Shown here: piece after piece, positions 34,955 through 44,300 of the stretch
Numbering within the stretch: the stretch's first letter is position 1
How the letters are laid out: every line of letters starts with the position of its first letter
Source: Gammaproteobacteria bacterium
Lineage (GTDB): Bacteria; Pseudomonadota; Gammaproteobacteria; Ga0077536
Direction of reading: 5' to 3'
DNA: 64,000 nucleotides
NCBI GenBank assembly: GCA_009692365.1
Contig: SHZJ01000001.1
Coordinates: 90,762-154,761 of the forward strand
Notes under the pieces: model-generated
The model's input: only the letters and a program-made list of their open reading frames with translations
Database searches by the model: none
What the model was told of the DNA's origin: nothing
Made by a program: the position numbers and the translations under genes

Positions 34955-35959
34955 TCAGCCGCCGGTGGCGTTCATGTGGCGGAAAATGAGCGGCTTGGCG
35001 GCTAAATTGAATTCATGCCCTAGCGGTTTGATGTCCATGGCGGCCCGGATGGCATCTTTGAGCACCGCGATATTTCCGGGCTGGCCACGCGCCACTGCGC
35101 GCAGGTCGACCGAATGTTCTTGTCCCAGGCACAGCAGCAGGCGGCCCTCGGCGGTGAGTCGCACCCGATTGCAGGTAGCACAAAAATTGTGGCTGTGGGG
35201 CGAGATAAAACCCACCCGCGTGCCTGTTTCTGCGATCCGGTAATAGCGCGCCGGGCCGCCGCTGGAGTGCGTGGAGGGCAGCAATGTAAAGACGGTTTCT
35301 AGATCGGCGCGGATGCGGTCGCTGGAGTAATAGGCCTCGGCGCGGTCATGGTCGCCAATCACGCCGAGCGGCATTTCCTCGATGAAGGAGATATCCAGGC
35401 CGCGTTCGGCGGCGTAGCGCACCAGCGGGATCACTTCGTCCTCATTGCGATGCTTGAGGATGACGGTGTTGATTTTGAGTTCCGCGAAACCTGCGCGCCG
35501 GGCCGCTTCGATGCCGGCGAGGACGGGGGCCAGTTGGCCGGTGCGCGTGATGCGGGCGAAGCGCTCGGCGTCGAGTGTATCCAGGCTGATGTTGAGACGT
35601 TTGACACCTGCCGCCCGGATGGCGGGGGCGAGGCGTTCGAGCTGTGAGCCGTTCGTGGTCAGCACCAGTTCGCGCAGGCCGGGCAGCGCGGCGAGGTCGT
35701 GCATCAGCTTTACCACGTTGCGCCGCACCAGCGGTTCGCCGCCGGTCAGACGGATTTTGTGCACACCGAGTTCGGTGAAAGCGCGCCCGATCAGGGCGAG
35801 TTCCTCGAGCGTTAGCACTTCCGGGTGGGGCACAAAACGGGTATCGGGTTCCATGCAGTAAACGCAGCGGAAATCGCAGCGGTCGGTGACGGACAGCCGG
35901 ACGTAGTCGACGATTCGGCCGAAGCGGTCGATGAGCTGCGGGGGTGATTTTTCTGCCAT
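34955..35959 (-). CDS. moaA: GTP 3',8-cyclase
   Basis: The 334-residue radical SAM enzyme starts molybdopterin synthesis from GTP. The N-terminal cluster is in TDRCDFRCVYC, with KIRLTGGEPLVRR and LTTNGSQLERL. The C-terminal cluster is in FCATCNRVRLTAEGRLLLCL. The protein ends in the conserved Gly-Gly (NATGG), required for catalysis in this family. First gene of the moaA-mobAB-moeA unit. Confidence 0.96.
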   Translation of the reverse strand: MAEKSPPQLIDRFGRIVDYVRLSVTDRCDFRCVYCMEPDTRFVPHPEVLTLEELALIGRAFTELGVHKIRLTGGEPLVRRNVVKLMHDLAALPGLRELVLTTNGSQLERLAPAIRAAGVKRLNISLDTLDAERFARITRTGQLAPVLAGIEAARRAGFAELKINTVILKHRNEDEVIPLVRYAAERGLDISFIEEMPLGVIGDHDRAEAYYSSDRIRADLETVFTLLPSTHSSGGPARYYRIAETGTRVGFISPHSHNFCATCNRVRLTAEGRLLLCLGQEHSVDLRAVARGQPGNIAVLKDAIRAAMDIKPLGHEFNLAAKPLIFRHMNATGG

Positions 35960-36034
35960 GTCAGACTCGCTCTAAAACATGTTGGGACGCGCGCCACCAG
36001 TGTATACGCATCGCGGCTTGCGCAAGCGGTAGAT

Positions 36035-36517
36035 TTACGCCCCGCGGTCGGGCCAGCTCGTGTAGGGCGCATCGATCAGACACACATTGTAGTAGCGCGC
36101 CTCATCGGACACCTCGCGCCCCAGCCAACTTGGGCGGATGAAGTCTTCGTCTTCTGCACCGAGTTCGATTTCAGCCACGATGAGGCCCTGATTGGCGCCG
36201 GAGAATTCGTCGATTTCCCAGCCGTGCGGGCCGTTGGGCACGAGGTGTCGAATTTTTTCGACACAGCGCTCGCCACAGAAAAGGTCTAGGACCTCAGCGG
36301 CTTCTGCGGGTGGCAGCGGAAATTCAAACTCCTCGCGGGAAATTCCCAGCCGCGCTCCTTTGAGGTTGAGGCAGGCTCGCGCGCCTTCCAGTCGCACCCG
36401 CACCGAGACCGCACCCGTGGTGCTGAGGTAACCCTGCCGCATCGGGATCGACGCGCTGACCAAGGCCCGCCAGTGGTCATTTAGGAGCAGGAATTTTCGT
36501 TCGATTTCGCGTGCCAT
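36035..36517 (-). CDS. CYTH domain protein
   Basis: The 160-residue protein has the EIERKFLLL signature at its N-terminus, alternating charged strands (VSVRVRLEG, CLNLKGA, REEFEFPLP) and the metal-ligand-rich EIDEFSGANQGLIVAEIELGAE. CYTH proteins hydrolyse triphosphates, including inorganic triphosphate and thiamine triphosphate, or make cAMP in the CyaB subset. The short single-domain form here most resembles bacterial triphosphatases of the NeuTTM type. It stands alone between moaA and a permease gene. Confidence 0.88.
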   Translation of the reverse strand: MAREIERKFLLLNDHWRALVSASIPMRQGYLSTTGAVSVRVRLEGARACLNLKGARLGISREEFEFPLPPAEAAEVLDLFCGERCVEKIRHLVPNGPHGWEIDEFSGANQGLIVAEIELGAEDEDFIRPSWLGREVSDEARYYNVCLIDAPYTSWPDRGA

Positions 36518-36602
36518 GCGCTGACCTTAACGCTGCGATGAGGGCCTTAGTGTAGCAGCGAAGGTGGCCGCATTGGTGGCCCCGGGGGCGGTCCAATGTG
36601 CG

Positions 36603-37892
36603 ATGATTCCGCCCGTGCAGCCCCCACCGATTGACCCTAACCACCCCCGCCCTGCCAGCCGCGCACCGCTCGTTGCGGTGGGTTTGCTGGGGTTTTATTC
36701 GGGTCTTCCGCTGGCCTTGTCTGGCAGCACCTTGCAGGCTTGGTTGACCGTGAGCGGGGCGGATCTCGCCACCATCGGCCTGTTGTCGCTGGTGGGTTGG
36801 CCCTATCTGCTGAAATTTCTGTGGGCGCCGGCCCTCGACCGCTGGCACTGGGGTGGCTTGGGCCGACGGCGTTGCTGGCTAGTGCTCCTGCAATGGCTGC
36901 TGGCGGTGGTGCTGGGCGCCTGCGCGTGGTGCGAGCCTAGTCGTGCGGTCTGGCCGCTGGCGGTGTTGGCGCTGGCGCTGGCCGCGCTGTCGGCGACCCA
37001 AGACATCGCCATCGACGCCTATCGCACGGAAATATTGCCCTCAGCCGCCCGCGGGTTGGGCACGGGATATGCCATCGCGGGGTATCGTTTGGCGATGTTT
37101 GTCTCGGGCGCCGGTGCGCTGCTGCTCGCGGACGTGTGGGGTTTTCGCGCCACCTATGGCTGTCTGGCCGGCCTCATGCTGGTGGGCAGCGTGGTGTCGC
37201 TGCGGATTGCCGAACCCCCGCTCGAGCCCCTGTCGCCCGTGACGCTGCGGGCCGCCATCGTGGAGCCGCTGCGGGCCTTGGCGCAACGCCCGGGCATTGT
37301 GCCGGTGCTGCTGTTCATTGCCCTGTACAAATTCGGCGACCAGTTTGCGGCCAGTTTGACCCAAACCTTTTTTATTCGCGGCCAGGGCTTTTCGCTGACC
37401 GAAATCGGCACCATCTACAAAGGGGTCGGGATAGGTGCCGCGCTGCTGGGCGGCATCGTGGGTGGACTGGCCATGTATCGACTAGGGCTGTGGCAGGCAT
37501 TGCTCGGCTTTGGCTTGCTGCAGGCGCTGACCAACGTGGGTTTTCTGCTGCTGGCCGTGGGCGGTAAATCCTTGGTCGGCCTGGTGCTGGTGGTGGTGTT
37601 GGAAAATCTGTCGGGCGGCATGGGGACCTGCGCCCATGTCGCGCTCATCATGGCGCTGTGTGAGCGGCGCTATACCGCGACCCAGTTTGCCGCACTCACC
37701 GCGTTCGCGAGCGCGGGACGGGTGCTGTTGGGGCCGTTGGCGGGCTGGGTGGCGGAGGCCGGTTGGGTGACGTATTTCGGCTTTTCTTGCCTGCTGGCGG
37801 TCCCGGCGCTGGTCTTGCTGCTCAGACTACGGGCGGTGATCGCCGCGCTAGACCAACCCGCAGAGCCAACGCCCGCTGGGCCTAATGGCTGA
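36603..37892 (+). CDS. AmpG-like muropeptide permease (MFS)
   Basis: A 429-residue membrane protein with about 12 hydrophobic spans. LGFYSGLPLALSGSTLQAWL, KFLWAPALDR, LSATQDIAIDAYRTEIL and GYAIAGYRLAMFVSGAGALL are typical of AmpG, which imports anhydro-muropeptides for cell-wall recycling. It lacks the extra helices of the longest AmpG forms. ATG 36603 is chosen at the first methionine before the conserved segment. Confidence 0.87.
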   Translation: MIPPVQPPPIDPNHPRPASRAPLVAVGLLGFYSGLPLALSGSTLQAWLTVSGADLATIGLLSLVGWPYLLKFLWAPALDRWHWGGLGRRRCWLVLLQWLLAVVLGACAWCEPSRAVWPLAVLALALAALSATQDIAIDAYRTEILPSAARGLGTGYAIAGYRLAMFVSGAGALLLADVWGFRATYGCLAGLMLVGSVVSLRIAEPPLEPLSPVTLRAAIVEPLRALAQRPGIVPVLLFIALYKFGDQFAASLTQTFFIRGQGFSLTEIGTIYKGVGIGAALLGGIVGGLAMYRLGLWQALLGFGLLQALTNVGFLLLAVGGKSLVGLVLVVVLENLSGGMGTCAHVALIMALCERRYTATQFAALTAFASAGRVLLGPLAGWVAEAGWVTYFGFSCLLAVPALVLLLRLRAVIAALDQPAEPTPAGPNG

Positions 37893-37907
37893 GCGCGCGG
37901 GGCCCGC

Positions 37908-39746
37908 TCAGGGATCGCGCGCCACCCGAATACCCACCGTGTCGTTAGCGCCGTTCGCCACTAATTTAGCGCGGGCGGTCACGCGCAGGCTTTTTGAGGC
38001 ACTGGCAAAGCCACCACCGCGAACCACCCGATAGCTGCATTCTCCTTCTTCGAACACGGACCCATCGCTGGGCGCGCCGGTGTAATTCGGGTGGTAGCAG
38101 TCGTTGACCCATTCTTCGACGTTGCCGGCGGTATCGAACAACCCCCACGGGTTAGGCTTAAAGTGTCCGCCGGGGACGGGTTGGCGCGGGTCGAGGCCGC
38201 TCGCGCAATCGAAGCAATGGGCTAGGTTCTCGCCGGCCGCCGTGCCCCACCAGTGGCGGGTGAGCGTGCCGGCCCGCGCGGCGAATTCCCATTCGGCTTC
38301 GCTCGGCAGCCGGTAGCGCTTGCCGCTTTGCGCCGACAGCCACCCGACGTAGGCCAAGGCGTCGTCCCAGGAGACAAAGGTTACCGGCATTCTGGGGTTG
38401 CGCCCCGCGCTGTTACGGGGTGGTTTGCGGCCGGTTGCGGCGGTGAATCGGGCGTATTCCGCCACGCTGATTTCGTGCGTGCTCAGGGCGAAACGCGCCA
38501 CCTTAACGGGGTGCTGGGGGCGTTCGTCGAAGCCGGCGGCGCTGTCGGGCGCGCCCATCTGGAACTCCCCACCCGCCACCCACACCATGTCGGGGCCGGG
38601 CCCGCCACCCACGGCATCGTTGAACACTGCGCTCGCGGCGGCCGGTGGCGACGTCACCACGCCGGAGGGGTCGGCCGGCGCTGGGTCGGCCGGCGCTGGG
38701 TCGGCCGGCGCTGGGTCGGCGCTTGGCTCGACCTCTGGCCGGACCCCGACCTGCTCGGCGAGGATTGCCACCGGATCGGGCAGCAGGCTGGCCGGCACGC
38801 CACCTGAGAACCACCAGGCAGCCCCTGCAACAGCCAGCACGACCCCGACCGCTAGCGTGAGCCACGGGCCGGCGCGGCGCGGCGCGGGGCGAGGTTCCCC
38901 CGGGATTTGTGCGGACGGTTGGTTGATCCGCACGCCGGGCTTTTCTTGCAAGCGCAGCGGCGTCACCGGGCTTGGTTTGAACTCGGCCTTTTCGCCGATC
39001 ATCACCACGATCGCGGTGGTGTTGTCCTGCCGGGGCATTTTTGCAGCGGTCACGGCGTTCAGCAGCGCCTCGACAGCCGCTTTGGCCGACCCGGTGGTAC
39101 TTAGGATGGACAGCAGCTTGCCCGAGCTGAGGGTGTCGAGGCCATCGCTCGCAATCACGAGGCGGTCCCCACCGCGCAGCACCAGGGGGCTCTCGGGGCA
39201 GTCGATGTCGGCGATTTCGTCGCCGGTGAGCGCGCTCATCAGCATATTGCGCGAGAACCCAACTGCGGGCTCGATTGGCTGCCCCTGCGCGGCCATGCGG
39301 GACAAGAAACCACCATAGCTATGGTCGGTGTTCAGCTTTTTGACGGCGTCCTCGCGCACCAAGTACAGATGACTATCGCCGACGCTCGCCCAGTGCAGGT
39401 GGGCGTCTTCGATAACGACCGCCACCAGGGTGCAGCCCATGCCTTTGAGTGCGCTGGTTTCGCGCACCGTTTCGGTGATGGACTGGTTAGCCTGATTGAC
39501 GGCTTCGCGGAGTGTTTTGGGTAGCGTGGTGGTGTTGAAGTGGATGGTCAGGTGTTTGTTGAAAGTCTGCACGGCCATATTGCTGGCGACATTCCCGGCG
39601 GCGTGACCGCCCATACCATCGGCCACGACGATGAGGGTAGCCCCCACCGACGCCGATAAATCCCCGACCCGGGTGATCAAAAAAGCGTCTTCCTGATAGT
39701 CCCGCGCGCCGTCGATTTGTGCGCCGCCTATATCGAAAGTTAGCAT
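37908..39746 (-). CDS. PP2C Ser/Thr phosphatase - transmembrane - FGE/sulfatase-modifying-factor domain fusion
   Basis: The 612-residue protein has three parts. Residues 1-250 are a complete PP2C phosphatase: DYQEDAF, VVADGMGGHAAGNVAS, GMGCTLVAVV, WASVGDSHLYL, IASDGLDTL and DNTTAIVV. One transmembrane span lies near 293-313 (LTLAVGVVLAVAGAAWWF). After an ADPAP repeat, residues 385-612 are a periplasmic formylglycine-generating-enzyme-like domain: VAGGEFQMG, YRLPSEAEWEFAARAG, GLFDTAGNVEEWVNDCY and VVRGGGFAS. The paired catalytic cysteines of true FGE are not visible, so enzymatic activity is doubtful. Both domains occur separately as PppA and TagR, which tune the PpkA kinase of type VI secretion. 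No kinase or secretion gene is nearby. Confidence 0.92.
   Translation of the reverse strand: MLTFDIGGAQIDGARDYQEDAFLITRVGDLSASVGATLIVVADGMGGHAAGNVASNMAVQTFNKHLTIHFNTTTLPKTLREAVNQANQSITETVRETSALKGMGCTLVAVVIEDAHLHWASVGDSHLYLVREDAVKKLNTDHSYGGFLSRMAAQGQPIEPAVGFSRNMLMSALTGDEIADIDCPESPLVLRGGDRLVIASDGLDTLSSGKLLSILSTTGSAKAAVEALLNAVTAAKMPRQDNTTAIVVMIGEKAEFKPSPVTPLRLQEKPGVRINQPSAQIPGEPRPAPRRAGPWLTLAVGVVLAVAGAAWWFSGGVPASLLPDPVAILAEQVGVRPEVEPSADPAPADPAPADPAPADPSGVVTSPPAAASAVFNDAVGGGPGPDMVWVAGGEFQMGAPDSAAGFDERPQHPVKVARFALSTHEISVAEYARFTAATGRKPPRNSAGRNPRMPVTFVSWDDALAYVGWLSAQSGKRYRLPSEAEWEFAARAGTLTRHWWGTAAGENLAHCFDCASGLDPRQPVPGGHFKPNPWGLFDTAGNVEEWVNDCYHPNYTGAPSDGSVFEEGECSYRVVRGGGFASASKSLRVTARAKLVANGANDTVGIRVARDP
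38670..38717 (-). repeat. 15-bp in-frame tandem repeat encoding ADPAP units
   Basis: A 15-bp unit (GTCGGCCGGCGCTGG on the plus strand) is repeated three times plus a partial copy. On the minus strand it encodes successive A-D-P-A-P residues in the linker between the membrane span and the FGE-like domain. Copy number can change without a frameshift. Confidence 0.85.
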
Positions 39747-39913
39747 TCGAACTCCGTATCTCGATGGGACATGGGTGCCGGTGGCGCCGCAGGACGCAGG
39801 TTACCAGCGGTCTTCAGGAATATATAGCGAGGACCTCCTAACACCCCGCCCGCATCGACACTACGCGCGACTTTCAACTATCGTGCGCGCTGCTCATCTA
39901 TCGGTATTGTGTC

Positions 39914-41374
39914 TTGAATCAACCCCTAGGGGCCGCGCGGACCTTGGTCTGGCTGTTGGCCGGTCCGCTGCTCGGGCTTGTCGCCTTCAGTCTGATGCCC
40001 TCGCATTACCTCGATTCTGCCGGGGGCGTCGTGGTGCTCAGTTTCGCGGCGCGTAGCGTCGTGGGTCTGGCGCTCTGGATGGCGGTTTGGTGGCTCACGG
40101 AGGTCGTGCCGTTGCCGGTGACCTCGCTGCTGCCACTCGCGGTTTTTCCGTTGCTCGGGATCGCGGCCTTTCCGGCCGCCGCCGCGCCTTACGCCGACCC
40201 GCTGATTTTTCTGTTTCTGGGCGGTTTCCTGCTCTCCATCGCCATTGAGAAATGGGCGTTGCACACGCTGCTGGCCTGGCGATTGCTGCGCGTCACTGGG
40301 CACTCGCCGGCGGCGCTCGTGGGCGCGGTGATGGGGATCACGGCATTTATCAGCATGTGGATCTCCAACACCGCCACCGCCGTGCTGATGCTCCCGGTGG
40401 CGCTGAGCGTGGCCGGCGGCCCGGGCGTTGCACCGCCACTGCGCAAGTGCCTGCTGCTCGGGGTGGCTTATAGCGCCACGATCGGCGGCATGGGGACCTT
40501 GATCGGCACGCCGCCCAATCTTTTTGTGGCGTCGTTTTTAGCCCAACATCACTCAGTCCAGCTGAATTTTTTGGACTGGTTAGTGTTCGGGCTACCGATG
40601 GTGCTGGTGATGTTACCGTTCACTTGGTGGGTATTGACCCGCTGGTGTTTCCCCTTGGACGCTGGGGCGCACCTGCCCCCGTCCTTCGCGGCCAGCAGCT
40701 TGCCCGTGCTCACCACGCCGGCGCGCCGCACCCTATGGGTCTTCGCGTTGGCCGCCGGCGCGTGGATAACGCGGGTCTGGCTGGTCGACCTCTCGGTGGG
40801 GGGGATTCGGCCGCTGGCCGGATTGAGCGACCCCAGCATCGGCTTGCTCGCCGCGCTCGCGCTGTTTTTAATCCCCGCGACCAGCGGGTCAGCGACGCCG
40901 CTACTCACTTGGCCGGACACGACACGGGTGCCTTGGGGCACCTTGCTGCTGTTTGGTGGCGGTCTGAGCTTGGCGGCCGCGATCACGGCCACTGGGGTCG
41001 ACCGCGCGTTGGGCGCAGCACTCGCCGATGTGCCGCACATGCCGGCTTGGGCGGTGGTCGCGATGATGGCCAGTGTGGTTATTTTTGTCTCCGAGATTGC
41101 CAGCAATATCGCGACCGCGGCGGCCTTGACGCCCCTGTTGGCGGCGGCCGCCCCCGCGCTGGGGCTGACCCCCCTGGTGTGCGCGGTGGTCACGGGGCTG
41201 GCGGCGAGCTCCGCCTACATGATGCCCGTGGGCACCGCGCCGAACGCGCTGGTGTATGGCTCCGGTGAACTGCGCGCGGGCGAAATGGCGCGCGCGGGTT
41301 TGATCCTCAATTTGGCGTCCGTGGTGCTGATCACGCTGGTGGGTGTGTGGCTGATCCCGGGCGTGCTGGGCTGA
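39914..41374 (+). CDS. SLC13/DASS-family sodium-coupled anion transporter
   Basis: A 486-residue protein with about 11-12 hydrophobic spans. The two signature motifs ISMWISNTATAVLMLP and EIASNIATAAALTPLL, and the C-terminal MMPVGTAPNALVYGSG, identify the divalent anion:sodium symporter family (dicarboxylates, sulfate). The substrate cannot be assigned. The only start in a sensible position is TTG 39914, so the N-terminus is uncertain. The hrpA frame overlaps or abuts its 3' end. Confidence 0.85.
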   Translation: MNQPLGAARTLVWLLAGPLLGLVAFSLMPSHYLDSAGGVVVLSFAARSVVGLALWMAVWWLTEVVPLPVTSLLPLAVFPLLGIAAFPAAAAPYADPLIFLFLGGFLLSIAIEKWALHTLLAWRLLRVTGHSPAALVGAVMGITAFISMWISNTATAVLMLPVALSVAGGPGVAPPLRKCLLLGVAYSATIGGMGTLIGTPPNLFVASFLAQHHSVQLNFLDWLVFGLPMVLVMLPFTWWVLTRWCFPLDAGAHLPPSFAASSLPVLTTPARRTLWVFALAAGAWITRVWLVDLSVGGIRPLAGLSDPSIGLLAALALFLIPATSGSATPLLTWPDTTRVPWGTLLLFGGGLSLAAAITATGVDRALGAALADVPHMPAWAVVAMMASVVIFVSEIASNIATAAALTPLLAAAAPALGLTPLVCAVVTGLAASSAYMMPVGTAPNALVYGSGELRAGEMARAGLILNLASVVLITLVGVWLIPGVLG

Positions 41375-41382
41375 TCCCGCCG

Positions 41383-44300
41383 GTGGCGTCCGGGGCGGCA
41401 CGTGCACCGCGCTGGCAGGGCCTGCTGGACGGCGTGCTGCTGCGCGATCGCCCGCGCTTGGCGCGCCTGTTGGCGAGCGCGCGGCGGGCGGCAACGCAGC
41501 CGGCGGGGCGCGGGGAGGCCGCCCGCATACTGCGGGAGTTCAGGGCGCAACGGCAGCGCTCGGCGGTCGTGGTCGCGAGCCGGCGTAGCGCCCAGCCGCT
41601 GTTAGCGCTGCCCGCGGACTTGCCGCTGGCTGCCTACCGCGCCGAACTGCTCGCGGCGCTCGCCGACCATGCTGTCACCATCGTGTGTGGCGCCACCGGC
41701 TCGGGTAAGTCCACGCAGTTGCCCAAGCTGTGTCTGAGCCTAGGCCGGGGTCTGCAGGGACGCATCGGTTTGACCCAGCCCCGTCGGCTCGCCGCGCGCG
41801 CGATCGCCGGGCGCATCGCCACCGAAACCGCGACCACCCTGGGCCACTGCGTGGGCTATCAGACGCGCTTTGAGCAGGTGCTCAGTCCGGCCACCCGGGT
41901 CAAGGTAATGACCGACGGCATCTTGCTACAGGAAATCCAGCGCGACCGACTGCTGCTGGCCTACGACACCCTGATCATCGATGAAGTGCACGAGCGCTCC
42001 GTCAATGTCGACCTGCTGCTGGGCTATTTGCGCAACCTGCTCCCGCAACGGCCCGACCTGCGGGTGGTGCTCACCTCAGCGACCATCGATGCTGAACGTT
42101 ATGCGACGTTTTTCACGGGCGCGGCGATCGTCGAAGTGCCGGGTCGCAGCCACGCAATCGAGGTGCGCTATCGTCCGGCAGATGCCGGCGGGGAGGGCGA
42201 TTTAAATCAAGCGCTGCTGCGTGCCATTGAAGAGCTGGATCAAGAAGCCCGCGGTGACGTGCTGATTTTTCTCCCCGGCGAGCGGGAGATTTTTGAGGCT
42301 CGCGATTTTCTCCAGCAAGCCGGGCTGCCCGGCACCGAGGTGTTGCCGCTCTACGCCCGCCTGAGCAGCGCCGAGCAGCAGCGGATATTTGCGCCCCACC
42401 CGCGCCGCCATTTGGTGCTCGCGACCAATGTGGCAGAAACCTCCCTGACGGTGCCGGGCGTGCGGCATGTGATCGACAGCGGCTTGGTGCGGATCAGCAG
42501 CTATAGCCCACGGACCAAGCTCCAACGCCTGCCGGTGGTTGCCAACTCGCAAGCCAGCGCCGAGCAGCGCAAGGGTCGCTGTGGACGCGAGCGGGCTGGG
42601 ATTTGTATTCGTTTGTATGCCGAGGACGACTACGCGGCGCGCCCGGCCCACACGCCGCCCGAACTGCTGCGTTCGAACTTGGCCGGGGTGGTGCTGCGGC
42701 TCGCCGATTTGGGACTGCCGGCGCTGGACAGTTTTCCGCTGCTCGACCCGCCCACGCCCCGGGCGCTCAACGACGGTTATACCGTGCTGCGCGAACTGGG
42801 CGCGCTGGACGAGCGCAACCGGATCACCGCCCAGGGGCGCCAACTTGCGCGCCTACCGTTGGACCCGCGCTTGGCGCGCATCGTGGTCGCCGCCGGCGCC
42901 CTGGGGTGTTTGCGCGAAGCGTTGATTGTGGCCGCGGGCTTGAGTGCCGGAGATATCCGCGAGTGGCCCCGAGAGGCGCGCGCGCTGGCGCAGACCGCGC
43001 ACGCTGAGGGTGCCGATCCGCGCTCGGAGTTTCGTTGGATGCTGAGTGCCTGGGAGGTCCTCCAACCGGTTTTTGGCGAGCGTTCGCGGCGTGCCCAGGG
43101 CAGTTTCTGCCGCGCGCGTTTCTGGTCTTGGCGCCGGGCCCGAGAATGGCAGTCCATTCATAGCCAGCTGTGCCTCGCCGCGTTAAAAATGGCGCTGCCC
43201 TTGAACTCAGAACCGGCCGATTACCGCGCCCTGCATGTGGCTCTGCTGAGCGGCTTTGCGCTAAGGATCGGGCGCCGCGAGGAGGGCGGGGGCTATCTAG
43301 GCTGTCGCAATCTGCGGTTTCGCCTGCATCCCGCAGCGACCCTGCGAGAACGCCCGCCGCGCTGGCTAATGGCGGCCGAAATCACCGAAACCAGCGCCGC
43401 CTTCGCGCGTCTGGCGGCGCTGATCGAACCGGCCTGGGTGGTCGACGCGGTGCCACAGCTCATCCGGCGCACGCATTCGCCGCCTAGCTGGGACCCCGAG
43501 CGCGGGCGCGTGCTGGTGCGCGAGGAGCGCTCGCTACAGGGGCTGGTCTTGGCGTCGGAGGTGGTGGTCGATTATGCCAGCCTTGCGCCCGAACTCGCCC
43601 GGGCGTTGTTTGTGGAGGCCGCGCTGGTGGCCGGGGAACTGGGCGCGGCGCCGGCGTTTCTCAGCGCCAATCAGCAGCTATTGGCGGAGGTGGCCAGTTG
43701 GGAAGCCCGCACCCGACGCTTTGATCTGCAGGCCGAGCCGGCGCAACTCGCTGCCTTTTATCTGGCTCGCCTGCCGGCCCACGTGGCGAGCCGGCGGGCG
43801 CTGCTGCGCTGGCTCGCGGCCGATAAATCAGGGGCTGCTGGGCTGGTCATGCAATGGCCGGATGTGACCCGCGACCACGTCGGCCCACTGGCCGCCCATC
43901 TTTTCCCCGCCACCTTGCGGGTGGCGGGCTGCACTTTGTCGCTCAGCTATTTATTTGCCCCGGCGAGCGCGGCGGACGGCGTGACCGCCAGCGTGCCGGT
44001 CGCGGTGTTGCCCCAACTCGATGCGCTGGCGTTCGAGCGTCTGGTCCCGGGCTTGCTGCGGGAGAAAATTCTCGCGCTGCTAAAAGGACTGCCGAAGGTG
44101 CACCGCCGCGTGACGTCCCCGTTGAACGAATTTGCCAGCGCGCTGACCGCGGCGGTAGGAGCGCTAGAGCAGCCCTTGGGCGAGGCCTTGAGTGCCGCCG
44201 TGTTACGCATGACCGGCACGCACATTCCGGTCGAGGCCTGGCGGGCGGCGGCGTTGCCGGACCACCTGCAGATGCGTTTTCGCATTCTGGGTGAGGCGGG

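Noticed and set aside
37908..39746. Active formylglycine-generating enzyme
   Set aside because: The domain has the fold motifs but no cysteine pair in the region where the catalytic cysteines lie, and no sulfatase gene is nearby.
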